64,000 nucleotides of DNA, from positions 4,124,501 through 4,188,500 of the forward strand of contig NZ_CP133605.1 in NCBI RefSeq assembly GCF_031199965.1, given 5' to 3'. The notes beneath the pieces are model-generated. The model was not told the DNA's origin. It was given only the letters and a program-made list of their open reading frames with translations, and made no database searches. Every line of letters begins with the position of its first letter. Within the stretch, counting starts at the first letter, position 1. The translations under genes were made by a program, and so were the position numbers. Below are positions 28,108 through 36,390 of this stretch, in pieces. This DNA comes from Paenibacillus sp. D2_2 (GTDB lineage: Bacteria > Bacillota > Bacilli > Paenibacillales > Paenibacillaceae).

Positions 28108-28164
28108 CTAGCTATACGAGTTCCCCTTCATAAATTTGCCCTTTGCTAACAATTGTTTACTCAC
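28108..28164 (-). other. Possible 18-residue leader or gene remnant
   Basis: GTG at 28164, 8 bases after AAAGGAGG, opens an 18-codon frame (VSKQLLAKGKFMKGNSYS). It sits 45 bases upstream of the GNAT gene on the same strand. The strong ribosome site suggests a short peptide or the surviving 5' end of a lost gene; otherwise unsupported. Confidence 0.25.
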
Positions 28165-28430
28165 AACAAACGCCTCCTTTAACTTTATTACGATTGACGT
28201 TAACATACCTTGTCACTTGCATCAAAATAATTTACAACTATAATTATTTTCTCCAATGGCTTACATATATTTATTCATTTACACCAGCTTGAATTAATAA
28301 TGACTATCACCATATCAGTGTCCCAAACTCTAACAGCGATCATTAGTTATTATTGTCAATATTTCCCGCATCATGTACATTGGTAGAGCAGATACACATA
28401 TTTAAAATCAATAAAAGGTGGGCAAATTCA

Positions 28431-28961
28431 ATGACTGAAGAGCAAGTAGTTATTGGTGCTGAAACAAAGTTCCCTCTTAATGGAATATTGACACTTCCTA
28501 AAGAAAATGACCGATTGCTTCCTGCTGTCGTCCTGGTTCACGGCTCTGGTCCTAATAATATGGATGAAAAAATTGGAAATAATTATCCATTTAAAGACCT
28601 CGCTGAGGGCTTGTCCGAACAAAGAATTGCCGTGTTACGCTATGACAAGAGAACATTCGTGTATAGCAAAGAAATGGGTGAACATCCAGCTAGCAGTTTT
28701 CTCAAGACTTTGAATAAACCCGTATTCATTTTGCAAGGAGATAAGGACTTCCAAGTATCAATAGAGAAGGATTTTAATAGTTACAGAAGTCTATTGAACG
28801 ATATGACCCATATAACATTTAAGAGATATGAGAACTTAAATCACTTGTTTATGCCTTCCGTTTATGGAGAGAAACTGAAAGCCAAAAAAGAGTATAAGGT
28901 TGCACAACTTGTTGATAAACAAGTTATAGATGACGTTGCAAACTGGATTCTTTCAATATAG
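28431..28961 (+). pseudogene. Alpha/beta hydrolase with internal in-frame deletion
   Basis: 176 residues from ATG 28431 (AAGGTGG 8 bases upstream). The N-terminus has the oxyanion motif VVLVHGSGPNNMDE and RYDKRTFVY, and the C-terminus has VFILQGDKDFQV and YENLNHLFMP with the acid and His. The roughly 120-residue middle part of this family, which holds the GHSLGG nucleophile elbow, is missing. The join is at KRTFVYSKEMGEHPASS, with no stop or frame change. It should be catalytically dead. Unlike the other damaged genes here, this is a large deletion, so probably real. Confidence 0.7.
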
Positions 28962-28988
28962 AAAATACCAATAGAAGGGATACTCTTA

Positions 28989-30185
28989 ATGGATACATTA
29001 TTCAGTCAATTCATCGACGGGATTGCGATGCAAATTGTATGGGCAACCGTTGGTGCTGTGATCGGAATCATTATCGGTACATTTCTGCCTTACATCGCAA
29101 GATCGTTGAAGAATTATTACAAGCGAAGAAAGGTGAAACAGCGGATCGAACGACAATTTAATCTGGATCAGCTAAACATTGTGACACTCGCCAGCGGCGT
29201 TCCGGATATAGAATATCGAAACATTAAGATTAAGCTGACAGATAAGCGACTGATTGTACCGTTTCCCGCAGAACTTCGAGCGATGTTGGATCCGGATGTA
29301 GATGCAACTTTTGGCAAAGCCTGCTCTTTTGACGGAGGAAGCAGTTATGAAGATATAGCAGCAAAGACAGGAATCAAGGAGTTGCCCGAACTGATTGGTA
29401 GACACAGTCGAATCGTTGCCCAGCATTTTATTCACCAAACAGAAGGTTGCTACTTCAATGGCACCAAATATGGTGTGTATCAGCTTGACACGCATAATCG
29501 AATTGGGATTGTTGAATCACCTGAAATCAAAATGCAGATGTTTCTTACCGACTACTTTACACACAAAGTGTTCCGCTCCATTTATGAGGAGCTGAGAGCA
29601 GAGCAGCACGCCATAAGCATGGTTACCTATGAGAATTTGAATCAATACAATTGCTTTACGACTTCATTTGGTTTAAATGTTTTCTTATTCGTTGATTCCG
29701 TTCATGGGGAGTCGATTGTGTTTAGTAAGAGGTCTGTATTTGCCACTGGTTCAAAGAATAAGCATAAATATAATGTCACCGTTATGGAAGGCATGTCGCA
29801 GACGGACTATGATGAATACGATAAAGCTATTCGAGTTGATCTTTGTTTGGACCGAGGCCTCAATGAGGAGATTGGCTTGCCTCTCGCTTATCGAGATTTA
29901 TATGACACAAAGATTCATTACTATGATCTGTTCTTGGAGAGAAACAACTTTGAACTTGGTATGACAGCGTCCGTCCATTTGGATACGATTTATGAGGACA
30001 CGATTAAGGATTTGCCTGCCCAGGACAAGGGACTTGAAATTGCCGAAATGCAGGTCGTCCCCTTTAAACGAAAGGCACTGGAGAAGTTTGTTCAGGAGTC
30101 GTCCTTTATTCCACAAGGGCTCTATGCATTGAAGATGATTTGCATGCGTGCAGGAATCAATATTCAAGTTTCGCAGATCAAATAG
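28989..30185 (+). CDS. Membrane-anchored Nudix-like protein
   Basis: 398 residues. One membrane segment at about 12-36 (AMQIVWATVGAVIGIIIG) is followed by a basic KRRKVKQR stretch and a large cytoplasmic domain. Residues about 270-300 read VMEGMSQTDYDEYDKA then LDRGLNEEIGLP, which resembles the Nudix-like fold family with RGLxEExG. A canonical Nudix box (GX5EX7REUXEEXGU) is incomplete, with Arg-Gly-Leu in place of Arg-Glu. The middle is unrecognised. It follows the deleted hydrolase by 27 bases. Function unknown; nucleotide or signal binding at the membrane is a reasonable guess. Confidence 0.6.
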   Translation: MDTLFSQFIDGIAMQIVWATVGAVIGIIIGTFLPYIARSLKNYYKRRKVKQRIERQFNLDQLNIVTLASGVPDIEYRNIKIKLTDKRLIVPFPAELRAMLDPDVDATFGKACSFDGGSSYEDIAAKTGIKELPELIGRHSRIVAQHFIHQTEGCYFNGTKYGVYQLDTHNRIGIVESPEIKMQMFLTDYFTHKVFRSIYEELRAEQHAISMVTYENLNQYNCFTTSFGLNVFLFVDSVHGESIVFSKRSVFATGSKNKHKYNVTVMEGMSQTDYDEYDKAIRVDLCLDRGLNEEIGLPLAYRDLYDTKIHYYDLFLERNNFELGMTASVHLDTIYEDTIKDLPAQDKGLEIAEMQVVPFKRKALEKFVQESSFIPQGLYALKMICMRAGINIQVSQIK

Positions 30186-30187
30186 AT

Positions 30188-30229
30188 TACATACGGAGAT
30201 ACATACGGAGATACATACGAAACTACATA
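30188..30229 (+). repeat. Short tandem repeat, 12-base unit
   Basis: Two perfect copies of ACATACGGAGAT, then a degenerate copy ACATACGAAACT and a partial ACATAG, lie directly between two genes. The GGAG in each unit could act as a ribosome site, so it may reflect slippage in a leader. Confidence 0.75.
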
Positions 30230-30242
30230 GGAAGTGTTCTCT

Positions 30243-31049
30243 ATGAATATCAAATTACAGTCTGATTGTGAACAATGCTTTGGATTATGTTGCGTGGCAT
30301 TACCGTATGCGAAATCAGCAGATTTTGCATTTAGCAAAGCAGATGGGGTCCCTTGCCGTAACTTGGGTCCAGATCATCGCTGCAGCATTCACAAGCATTT
30401 AAGAGAAAAAGGATTTCGTGGATGCGTCACCTATGAATGCTTCGGTGCTGGACAACATGTCTCACAGGAAATTTTCAAAGGAAGGGACTGGAAGGTTAAT
30501 CCCGAGCTGTCTAAGGAAATGTATGGCGTATTTCCTGTTGTTCAACAATTGCATGAAATGCTCTACTATTTAGATCAAGCGTTAGATTTGGAAGAGACAC
30601 GCCACATTAAGACTGAGCTGCAACGTATTTATGACATGACGCTATCTTTAGCGAAGCTTGATACCGAGGATATTCTACTACTAGATGTACCTGCTCATAG
30701 AGAAATGGTTAATCCCCTGTTGCTAAAAACAAGTGAACTCGTTCGAAAAGAATTTGCCCAGCGTGGCAAGACAAGCATGCTACACCTGGATCTCATAGGA
30801 GCAAATCTACAAAGCGCTAACCTCCAAGGGATGAATCTGAGAGGCGTGTTATTGATTGCATCGAATTTAAAGAACGCTGATCTAAGAAAAGCGGATTTTA
30901 TAGGTGCCGACTTACGAGATGCTGACTTATCGGATGCAGACCTTACTGATTGTATTTTTCTGACCCAGGCTCAAGTGAACTCGGCGAAAGGCAATAAAGA
31001 TACCCGGTTACCTCGTTACTTGAAGGCTCCAGATCATTGGATAACGTAG
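30243..31049 (+). CDS. Pentapeptide-repeat protein with N-terminal Cys-rich domain
   Basis: 269 residues from ATG 30243 (AGGAAG 8 bases upstream). The N-terminal 60 residues have cysteines CEQCFGLCC, VPCRNL, HRCSIH, GCVTYECFG, resembling a YkgJ-like zinc/iron-chelating domain. A helical middle follows. Residues about 180-240 contain around ten A(N/D)LxxA pentapeptides (GANLQSANLQGMNLRG, KNADLRKADFIGADLRDADL), forming a right-handed beta helix. Some pentapeptide proteins mimic DNA and protect gyrase; that is not shown here. Confidence 0.85.
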   Translation: MNIKLQSDCEQCFGLCCVALPYAKSADFAFSKADGVPCRNLGPDHRCSIHKHLREKGFRGCVTYECFGAGQHVSQEIFKGRDWKVNPELSKEMYGVFPVVQQLHEMLYYLDQALDLEETRHIKTELQRIYDMTLSLAKLDTEDILLLDVPAHREMVNPLLLKTSELVRKEFAQRGKTSMLHLDLIGANLQSANLQGMNLRGVLLIASNLKNADLRKADFIGADLRDADLSDADLTDCIFLTQAQVNSAKGNKDTRLPRYLKAPDHWIT

Positions 31050-31082
31050 TTTTTTATTACCGAGACACCGGAGGTGAACACG

Positions 31083-32006
31083 TTGAACCATGATTATGTA
31101 GATAGAATGAACAAGGTTGTTCAGTACATCAAGGATCATAGCGACCGCAAACTTACTCTAGATGAACTGGCCGAATACGCCAATTTCTCGAAATATCATT
31201 TCAGTAGGATCTTCACTTCGATGATGGGCAAGACTCCTATTGCTTATGTGAACGAGGTACGTCTGCTTAAATCGATCCATTACCTAACAAGCACAACCGC
31301 GAGCATTACGGATATAGCGCAGCTCTGTGGATTCGAATCGATCACTACTTTTAACTCCGCCTTTAAGAGATATTATAACAAGACCCCAAGCGAGGTCAGA
31401 GCAGACTGCAAACATCGCAATTTCTTGCAAGAATACAGCAATATTCCGGCAGAGCTTCCAGCTCCCCTTAGTTACTATAAAAGTAACGAAAATAGCTTTT
31501 TAAGGAGGATCTGGAGTATGAATATATCAGTGAAAGAACTACCGGAATACGAGGTTGCCTATGTAAGGCATGTTGGCAGCTATCTGGACACCCATTATGC
31601 ATGGGCAAAAATCGGGACTTGGGCAAGTGAACATGGTCTTTCCCCTGCCTATCAATATTTTATTGGAATTTCTCTGGATGACCCCGGTGCTGTAGGCGAA
31701 TTCGCCTGCCGCTATGATGCATGTATTACATTGCCCGACAATTTCGAGAAGCAAGCGCACAATGGCATTAGCTTCAAGAGGCTGCCCGGCGGACTGAATG
31801 CCTTGTTTCAATTCTATGATACAGTCGATAAGCTCGGTATAACCTACCAGAGTGTATTTGGGAAATGGCTACCAAATAGCGAATATGAGCCCGACGAGAG
31901 GCCGTGTCTAGAGTTCTGCATGAATGACCCTGCAACCGATCCGGAAGGAAAGTGCAAAGTCGATTTATATATCCCGATAAAAAAGAGGGCGACCCCTATC
32001 ACTTAG
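31083..32006 (+). CDS. AraC-family regulator with GyrI-like effector domain
   Basis: 307 residues. Two helix-turn-helix motifs lie in the first 110 residues: LTLDELAEYANFSKYHFSRI and ITDIAQLCGFESITTFNSAF. The C-terminal half (from NISVKELPEYEVAYVRHVGSY) is the AraC effector-binding/GyrI-like domain that binds amphipathic drugs or peptides. TTG 31083 is 8 bases after GGAGG and preferred over GTG 31074. No linked target gene is evident. Confidence 0.88.
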   Translation: MNHDYVDRMNKVVQYIKDHSDRKLTLDELAEYANFSKYHFSRIFTSMMGKTPIAYVNEVRLLKSIHYLTSTTASITDIAQLCGFESITTFNSAFKRYYNKTPSEVRADCKHRNFLQEYSNIPAELPAPLSYYKSNENSFLRRIWSMNISVKELPEYEVAYVRHVGSYLDTHYAWAKIGTWASEHGLSPAYQYFIGISLDDPGAVGEFACRYDACITLPDNFEKQAHNGISFKRLPGGLNALFQFYDTVDKLGITYQSVFGKWLPNSEYEPDERPCLEFCMNDPATDPEGKCKVDLYIPIKKRATPIT

Positions 32007-32064
32007 AAAGGAACCGCCATTCTTAACCTCGATATGAATGAAATTAACGCTAGTATGTATCATA

Positions 32065-32110
32065 AACGTTTAGGATCTGCAGCCCAGCGGTAGATGCTAA
32101 GCGTTTTTTT
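32065..32110 (+). terminator. Terminator after the AraC-type regulator
   Basis: AACGTTTAGGATCT pairs with AGATGCTAAGCGTT (one mismatch, one G-U), followed by T7. Confidence 0.8.
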
Positions 32111-32396
32111 AATCCTCATCCGACCAGCGGTCGAGCTTCTTGCCAATCTTCCTCGCCCTCTCAATAATACCACTCACGAAGCCCAATCCATGACCGATGA
32201 CGCTCGCTCCTATAATCACACCAAATCGTTCAACGGTTTGATCACTCACACTTAATTTGATACCAATAAAAAAGAGTGCCCCAAAAACGATAAACAAGGT
32301 GCAAAAGCTAAGTGTCGGAGAATTCATGGACAGATTAGCATACACAAAAAATGCAATGATTGCAATTACATAGAAAATTACCGGTATGTCCGACAT
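32109..32396 (-). CDS. Small membrane protein
   Basis: 95 residues from ATG 32396, GGAGG 5 bases upstream. Two or three membrane segments (VIFYVIAIIAFFVYANL, FCTLFIVFGALFFIGI, then a Gly-rich one) end in a basic/acidic tail RKIGKKLDRWSDED. No family recognised. Convergent with the AraC gene. Confidence 0.65.
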   Translation of the reverse strand: MSDIPVIFYVIAIIAFFVYANLSMNSPTLSFCTLFIVFGALFFIGIKLSVSDQTVERFGVIIGASVIGHGLGFVSGIIERARKIGKKLDRWSDED

Positions 32397-32446
32397 AATC
32401 TCCTCCATAATGATAAATATAAAATTAGCAAAGTTGTTTCAAATTA

Positions 32447-33270
32447 TTAATTGATCCTAAATTCGTAGCCTATGTACCGATATGTAACCTGAAATCCAAG
32501 GCGTTCTGCAACCGTAACCGAAGGTTTGTTTACCTCCATGCAATCCCAATATGGAACCTTACCCTGGTTCAGACAGTCTTTAACCAAACAGTGAGCTATC
32601 TTTTGCCCCAGCTTCCTCTTCTGATGTTCTTTGACTGTCTCGATATCGATACAGTGGATGTTCTCAACCACGAAGCCTGAGAAACATACGCTAACGACTT
32701 CTTTTGGTAAACGATACAGTAGCCAATACCTTTATTGATGAAATCCTCAGGAGTAGACCAGAATTCATCAATTTTTGAGCGCAGAAAATCAGTGTTTATA
32801 GTTGTCCTATTCGCTAGAAGGTCAGCGCTTATTTTTACCACTTCATACCCTTCTTCAAGCTCAGGCTCATTACTGTTGTGATAATCATCCGGTTTCAGCC
32901 GATATACCCTCTGATTCCAGTTCCCTAAATTTCGATGTGCAAATATTCTTTCAATCGTACTATGCCACTTATCATGATTGCCCAGTGCTTCGAACCACTC
33001 TAATCCTACTTGCTGCGCTTCGGGAATGATAATTGAATCTATAAAATGGTTCAATTCTTGATTGAACCGCTCATTGCTCTCATAGCCAATAAAGATGAAA
33101 CCATCGTTATTTCCTAGCCAGATCATCCCGGATGTCGGAGACCTTAGGTCATCAACAAATATCCTCCCTGGATTAACTCCCTCAACAACGGCTGCTGCCT
33201 CCATTTGTCCTTGTGGATTAAGCAGATGCCTGCATTTTATGAAATCACTTCTATCCAGTTCCCATATCAC
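32447..33270 (-). CDS. GNAT acetyltransferase, zwittermicin-resistance-like fold (apparent frameshift)
   Basis: Begins MIWELDRSDFIKCRHLLNPQ and resembles the GNAT_acetyltran family PF12746 that includes a zwittermicin A resistance protein. The first frame runs to about 32700; in the next frame the text continues VVSVCFSGFVVENIHCIDIE, HQKRKLGQKIAHCLVKDC (cofactor loop) and AERLGFQ. One A missing at the tetrad 32702-32705 (minus strand) explains the break. Reconstructed length is about 274 residues. Confidence 0.82.
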
Positions 33271-33761
33271 TAGACTTCCCGCCCTTTTCTTTTATTCAAT
33301 ACATATGAAAATCCCCAATAAATACTGGCGATTACTACAGACGTTAGCACATTGTACAGGAGACCGTTAGGTATTTTATGGTTATAGTTCTTCTTGACAT
33401 ATATAGACGCACAAATATCGTGGCTGGTGAGTTGAATTGAAATCTAACGGATATGAGAGACGTTATTAGGGCGAAAAAGTGACATTTGAAATTCTAACGG
33501 ATATGAGAGAACTTAATACGAGGAATTACAGTAAAATAAGGTGGTCAGCTAGCAAATAACGGCGCTGATATCCGTTACAATCTCAAAATGGCCGAAATCT
33601 TCAAAATAAGGGCTGTGGCATCCGTTAGAGCTCGAACCTCATGGTCAAGCCAAAGAAGGCAGACTGCATAAATGCAGGCTGCCTTCCCAAGTTTTGCAAA
33701 CAATTTGCACGCTACTGCTAAGAAAGGCAGCGCACGTTGCAGATGGGTCGACCCTGACGGA
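33271..33761. repeat. Intergenic region with TAACGGA-type repeats
   Basis: TCTAACGGATATGAGAGA occurs twice, at 33443-33460 and 33493-33510, exactly 50 bases apart. Inverted relatives occur at 33567-33585 (GATATCCGTTACAATCTCA) and 33618-33634 (GCATCCGTTAGAGCTCG). TAACGGATAT and ATATCCGTTA can pair. No gene is seen in the 490 bases. Confidence 0.75.
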
Positions 33762-34397
33762 TCATCCCTGAATCCTCTCCTGAATAATCAGCGACGCTTG
33801 ATTCTTCAAATCGCTAATTTCCTGCATTAATGAGGACACCTTATCAGCATACTGTTGCTTCAATTCCAGATCCTTCAACGAGGCTAAATTGATTTCAACA
33901 GTCAACAAAGCCGATTGGGCGGCCGCTTCGAATAGGATGGCGCTGATACCGAGATCGGAGATGACATTTTTGTTCGAGGTCTCTGCGATACCATAAGCAC
34001 ATTCAATACCAGTTCTGCACACTTCCATAAGCTGAACCGGGACTTCGATCGCATTGATCGTGGCTTCATAGATCGCCTGCTTGCGGGCTAGCTTTTCTTC
34101 CTCTGTCTCCTTCGGCAGCTTCAGAGCTTCCATATAGTTGTTGAAAGAAGCGATATCGCCATCAAACAACTCCCTGCACTCCTCATTCAGGTGATTCATC
34201 GTATGGATCACTGCGAAAATTTGCGGCTCGATATCTGCGAACTTCTCCCCCTGCGACAAATTTCCCACCATCGAGGTCATCGCAGCGCCGAGTACAGCTA
34301 CAAGTGCAGCGACACTACCACCGCCTGGCGTAGGACTTGAGCTACTCGCTTGATTAACAAAACTATCAATTGAATCTTCCCATGTTATTTTATTCAT
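33762..34397 (-). CDS. fchA: Cyclodeaminase/cyclohydrolase family protein (FchA-like)
   Basis: 211 residues with SSSSPTPGGGSVAALVAVLG near the N-terminus, the signature of formiminotransferase-cyclodeaminase. The fold converts formimino- or methenyl-tetrahydrofolate. It overlaps folD by 8 bases, so it very likely works on the same one-carbon pool. Both are under the ZTP riboswitch upstream. Whether it acts as cyclohydrolase or cyclodeaminase is not decided by sequence. Confidence 0.88.
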   Translation of the reverse strand: MNKITWEDSIDSFVNQASSSSPTPGGGSVAALVAVLGAAMTSMVGNLSQGEKFADIEPQIFAVIHTMNHLNEECRELFDGDIASFNNYMEALKLPKETEEEKLARKQAIYEATINAIEVPVQLMEVCRTGIECAYGIAETSNKNVISDLGISAILFEAAAQSALLTVEINLASLKDLELKQQYADKVSSLMQEISDLKNQASLIIQERIQG

Positions 34398-35253
34398 AAA
34401 TGACTGCCTCCCCTAATTGGATCTCAACGGCCTTCAGCAAATTCTCGTATAAAATAGCAGTCGTTAATGTACCAACACCGCCCGGTACAGGCGAAATGGC
34501 TTGAACATGGTCGGCCACGTCAGTAGCAACATCGCCTACCATCTTCCCATCCTCCGTTTCATTAATCCCCGCATCAACAACAACCAAATCGGCATGAACC
34601 ATGTGCTTGTTCACAACTTCAGCACGGCCGACAGCCACGAATGCGATCTCGGCGTGACTCAAATGCGAAGCAATGTGCGGAGTACGAGAATGACATACAG
34701 TTACTGTTGCATTCTCTCGCTGCAGTAAATGAAATAACGGTAGTCCAACTGTCTGCCCTCGGCCAACCAATGTAACATTCTTACCTTCCAAGCTATAGCC
34801 GTAATGCTTAAGCAGCTTGATGCAAGCCTGCGGTGTAGCAGGATAAAGCCCAGCTTCGCCGGTCACTGTAGCTAATTTATTCGCTGGTGTTACGCCATCT
34901 ACATCCTTCAGCGGAGAGATCGCACGCTCGATTTCAGCCGCAGAAATCTGTTTAGGCAGGGGCAACTCCAGCATAATGCCATGTACCTTCGGATCTTGGT
35001 TCAACTCGGCAATCAGTCGCAGAACCTCCTCTTCCGTTACATCCGCACGAAAATCATGAAGTGTGAACTGAACGCCCAGCTTCTCGGCGATTCTCTGCTT
35101 CGCCTTGGCATAATAGGCAGAGGCAGGATCTCCTTCAACCAGAATCGTTGCTATCTGAGGCTGAATCCCCTTAGTCTTCAGTTCCTCCACTTTCTCCCGA
35201 ATCATCGCATATACTTGATCCGCCGCCTCTTTTGCTTTCATTAGCAATGTCAT
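34390..35253 (-). CDS. folD: Methylenetetrahydrofolate dehydrogenase/cyclohydrolase FolD
   Basis: Interconverts 5,10-methylene-, methenyl- and 10-formyl-tetrahydrofolate using NADP. Motifs include ASAYYAKAKQR with the catalytic Tyr-Lys pair, GIMLELPLPKQ, KDVDGVTP, the nucleotide-binding VGRGQTVGLP, and SPVPGGVGTLTTA. GGGGAGG lies 9 bases before ATG 35253 (287 residues); upstream ATGs are too close to it. It is the first gene after a ZTP riboswitch and overlaps fchA. Confidence 0.95.
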   Translation of the reverse strand: MTLLMKAKEAADQVYAMIREKVEELKTKGIQPQIATILVEGDPASAYYAKAKQRIAEKLGVQFTLHDFRADVTEEEVLRLIAELNQDPKVHGIMLELPLPKQISAAEIERAISPLKDVDGVTPANKLATVTGEAGLYPATPQACIKLLKHYGYSLEGKNVTLVGRGQTVGLPLFHLLQRENATVTVCHSRTPHIASHLSHAEIAFVAVGRAEVVNKHMVHADLVVVDAGINETEDGKMVGDVATDVADHVQAISPVPGGVGTLTTAILYENLLKAVEIQLGEAVIYE

Positions 35254-35304
35254 TTTAAGCATCCTCCCCATCATTATGTTGGACTTATCTACTTAACCGC
35301 AAAA

Positions 35305-35361
35305 AGCAAAAAAAGCATCAGCGAACGGCCCGTCAAATTGACGAGACGATCGAAGATACTT
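35305..35361 (-). terminator. Riboswitch-controlled terminator before folD
   Basis: On the minus strand AGTATCTTCGATCGTCTCGTCA pairs imperfectly with TGACGGGCCGTTCGCTGATGCT (split here as two short arms), followed by T7. It follows the ZTP aptamer directly and precedes folD. Confidence 0.82.
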
Positions 35362-35362
35362 T

Positions 35363-35440
35363 TCCCCAGGCGAACGGAAACGAATATCAGCCGTATGCTC
35401 CCTCGTGGTTAATTCCACTCGCTTCGCCAGTCACATACAG
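35363..35440 (-). promoter_or_regulatory. ZTP (pfl) riboswitch
   Basis: Minus strand GTGACTGGCGAAGCGAGTGG, then AACCACGAGGGAGCATACGG, and finally CCGTTCGCCTGGGGA follow the order of the conserved ZTP aptamer (GUGACUGGCG ... CCACnnGGGAGC ... CGCCUGGGC). It binds ZTP/ZMP, signalling 10-formyl-tetrahydrofolate shortage, and controls folD-fchA through the terminator just downstream. Confidence 0.92.
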
Positions 35441-35746
35441 CACTATTTCTTTCATATTAGCAAAAATTTGAACGAATGAAAACCTGCACACCATAAATCC
35501 AAATTAATCCAACACGTGGTCGACAGAACCATTTTTCTATGTTATCGTACCTATTAATAAGGCATTTCGTTCCACGGGGAACGAAGTGCCTTAGCGCGTA
35601 TTTATGCGACTTTTACATTAAATGTATTAAGGAGGGTGATGTGATGGTGCTCATGCTTCCCCAGCTACGGGGGCGAAATCCGTAGTCATATAGACGATAG
35701 ATTTTGAGGGCATTGAATACCAACTATTTCAGAGGAGTGTAGTATA
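35441..35746. other. Leader region before rplY with hairpin and short frame
   Basis: A 13-base hairpin arm pair GGCATTTCGTTCC/GGAACGAAGTGCC spans 35561-35590. GGAGGG then precedes ATG 35644 (8 bases), opening a 13-codon frame (MVLMLPQLRGRNP) that ends at 35685 and contains a CTACGG/CCGTAG hairpin. These could regulate the gene at 35747; no known leader was recognised. Confidence 0.4.
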
Positions 35747-36328
35747 ATGAGAACATGTTTTCAAGTTGAAGAACGTATACCTATGAATCGAACGGGATTG
35801 AAGCATCTAAGGAATTCGGGACGGCTTCCTGCTGTAGTATTCGGCTCTGGCACAGATAATCAGAATATCCATCTGTCCACCAAGGAATTTGGAAAATGGA
35901 TAAGACGAGGCAGCGGCGGTATTATTGAACTGAATCTTGAAAATCATGACTCGATTCCTGTTCTTCTGGAAGCGATTCAGCGCGATCCGGTAACACAGGA
36001 ATATATTCATGTGGATTTCCTGCGTGTCAAGAAAGATGAACTTGTACGGACTAAGGTCAATATCGAGTTCGCTGGTACTCCGAGAGGTACGAAGCTGGGT
36101 GGAATCGTCCAAACCCAAAGTACCTTCATTGAAATCGAATCCTTCCCGGATAAGATTCCAGGTTCGATTGTCGCAGATATCAGTCATCTTGAAATCGGGG
36201 ATTCCTTCCACGTTGGCGACATTGAGCTTCCAGATGGGCTCGTCCTGATCTCGGCCACTAATGAGTTACTTGTCTCAGTAGTTACTCCGAAGGTCCATGA
36301 GGATATCGAGGAGACCGTCGAAGCTTAA
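35747..36328 (+). CDS. rplY: 50S ribosomal protein L25 / general stress protein Ctc
   Basis: 193 residues in the long TL5/Ctc form. The N-terminal 5S-rRNA-binding domain has GRLPAVVFGSG and SIPVLLEAIQRDPVTQEYIH; the C-terminal beta domain has GTPRGTKLGGIVQ and LEIGDSFHVGDIELPDGL. It binds 5S rRNA, and in Bacillus is induced by general stress. GAGGAGTG lies upstream. A terminator follows at once. Confidence 0.92.
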   Translation: MRTCFQVEERIPMNRTGLKHLRNSGRLPAVVFGSGTDNQNIHLSTKEFGKWIRRGSGGIIELNLENHDSIPVLLEAIQRDPVTQEYIHVDFLRVKKDELVRTKVNIEFAGTPRGTKLGGIVQTQSTFIEIESFPDKIPGSIVADISHLEIGDSFHVGDIELPDGLVLISATNELLVSVVTPKVHEDIEETVEA

Positions 36329-36363
36329 TATATAAATCAGGAATATTACAATATATGTATACC

Positions 36364-36387
36364 AGCCCTTCGGATTTCCGAGGGGCT
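36364..36387 (+). terminator. Terminator after rplY
   Basis: AGCCCTTCGG pairs with CCGAGGGGCT around ATTT. The downstream T tract is short; it may act in both directions between convergent genes. Confidence 0.7.
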
Positions 36388-36390
36388 TAG

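Noticed and set aside
33443..33634. CRISPR array
   Set aside because: Only two direct repeats with one 32-base gap plus inverted partial copies, no regular spacers and no cas genes.
35561..35590. Intrinsic terminator
   Set aside because: Strong hairpin but no T tract follows on either strand.
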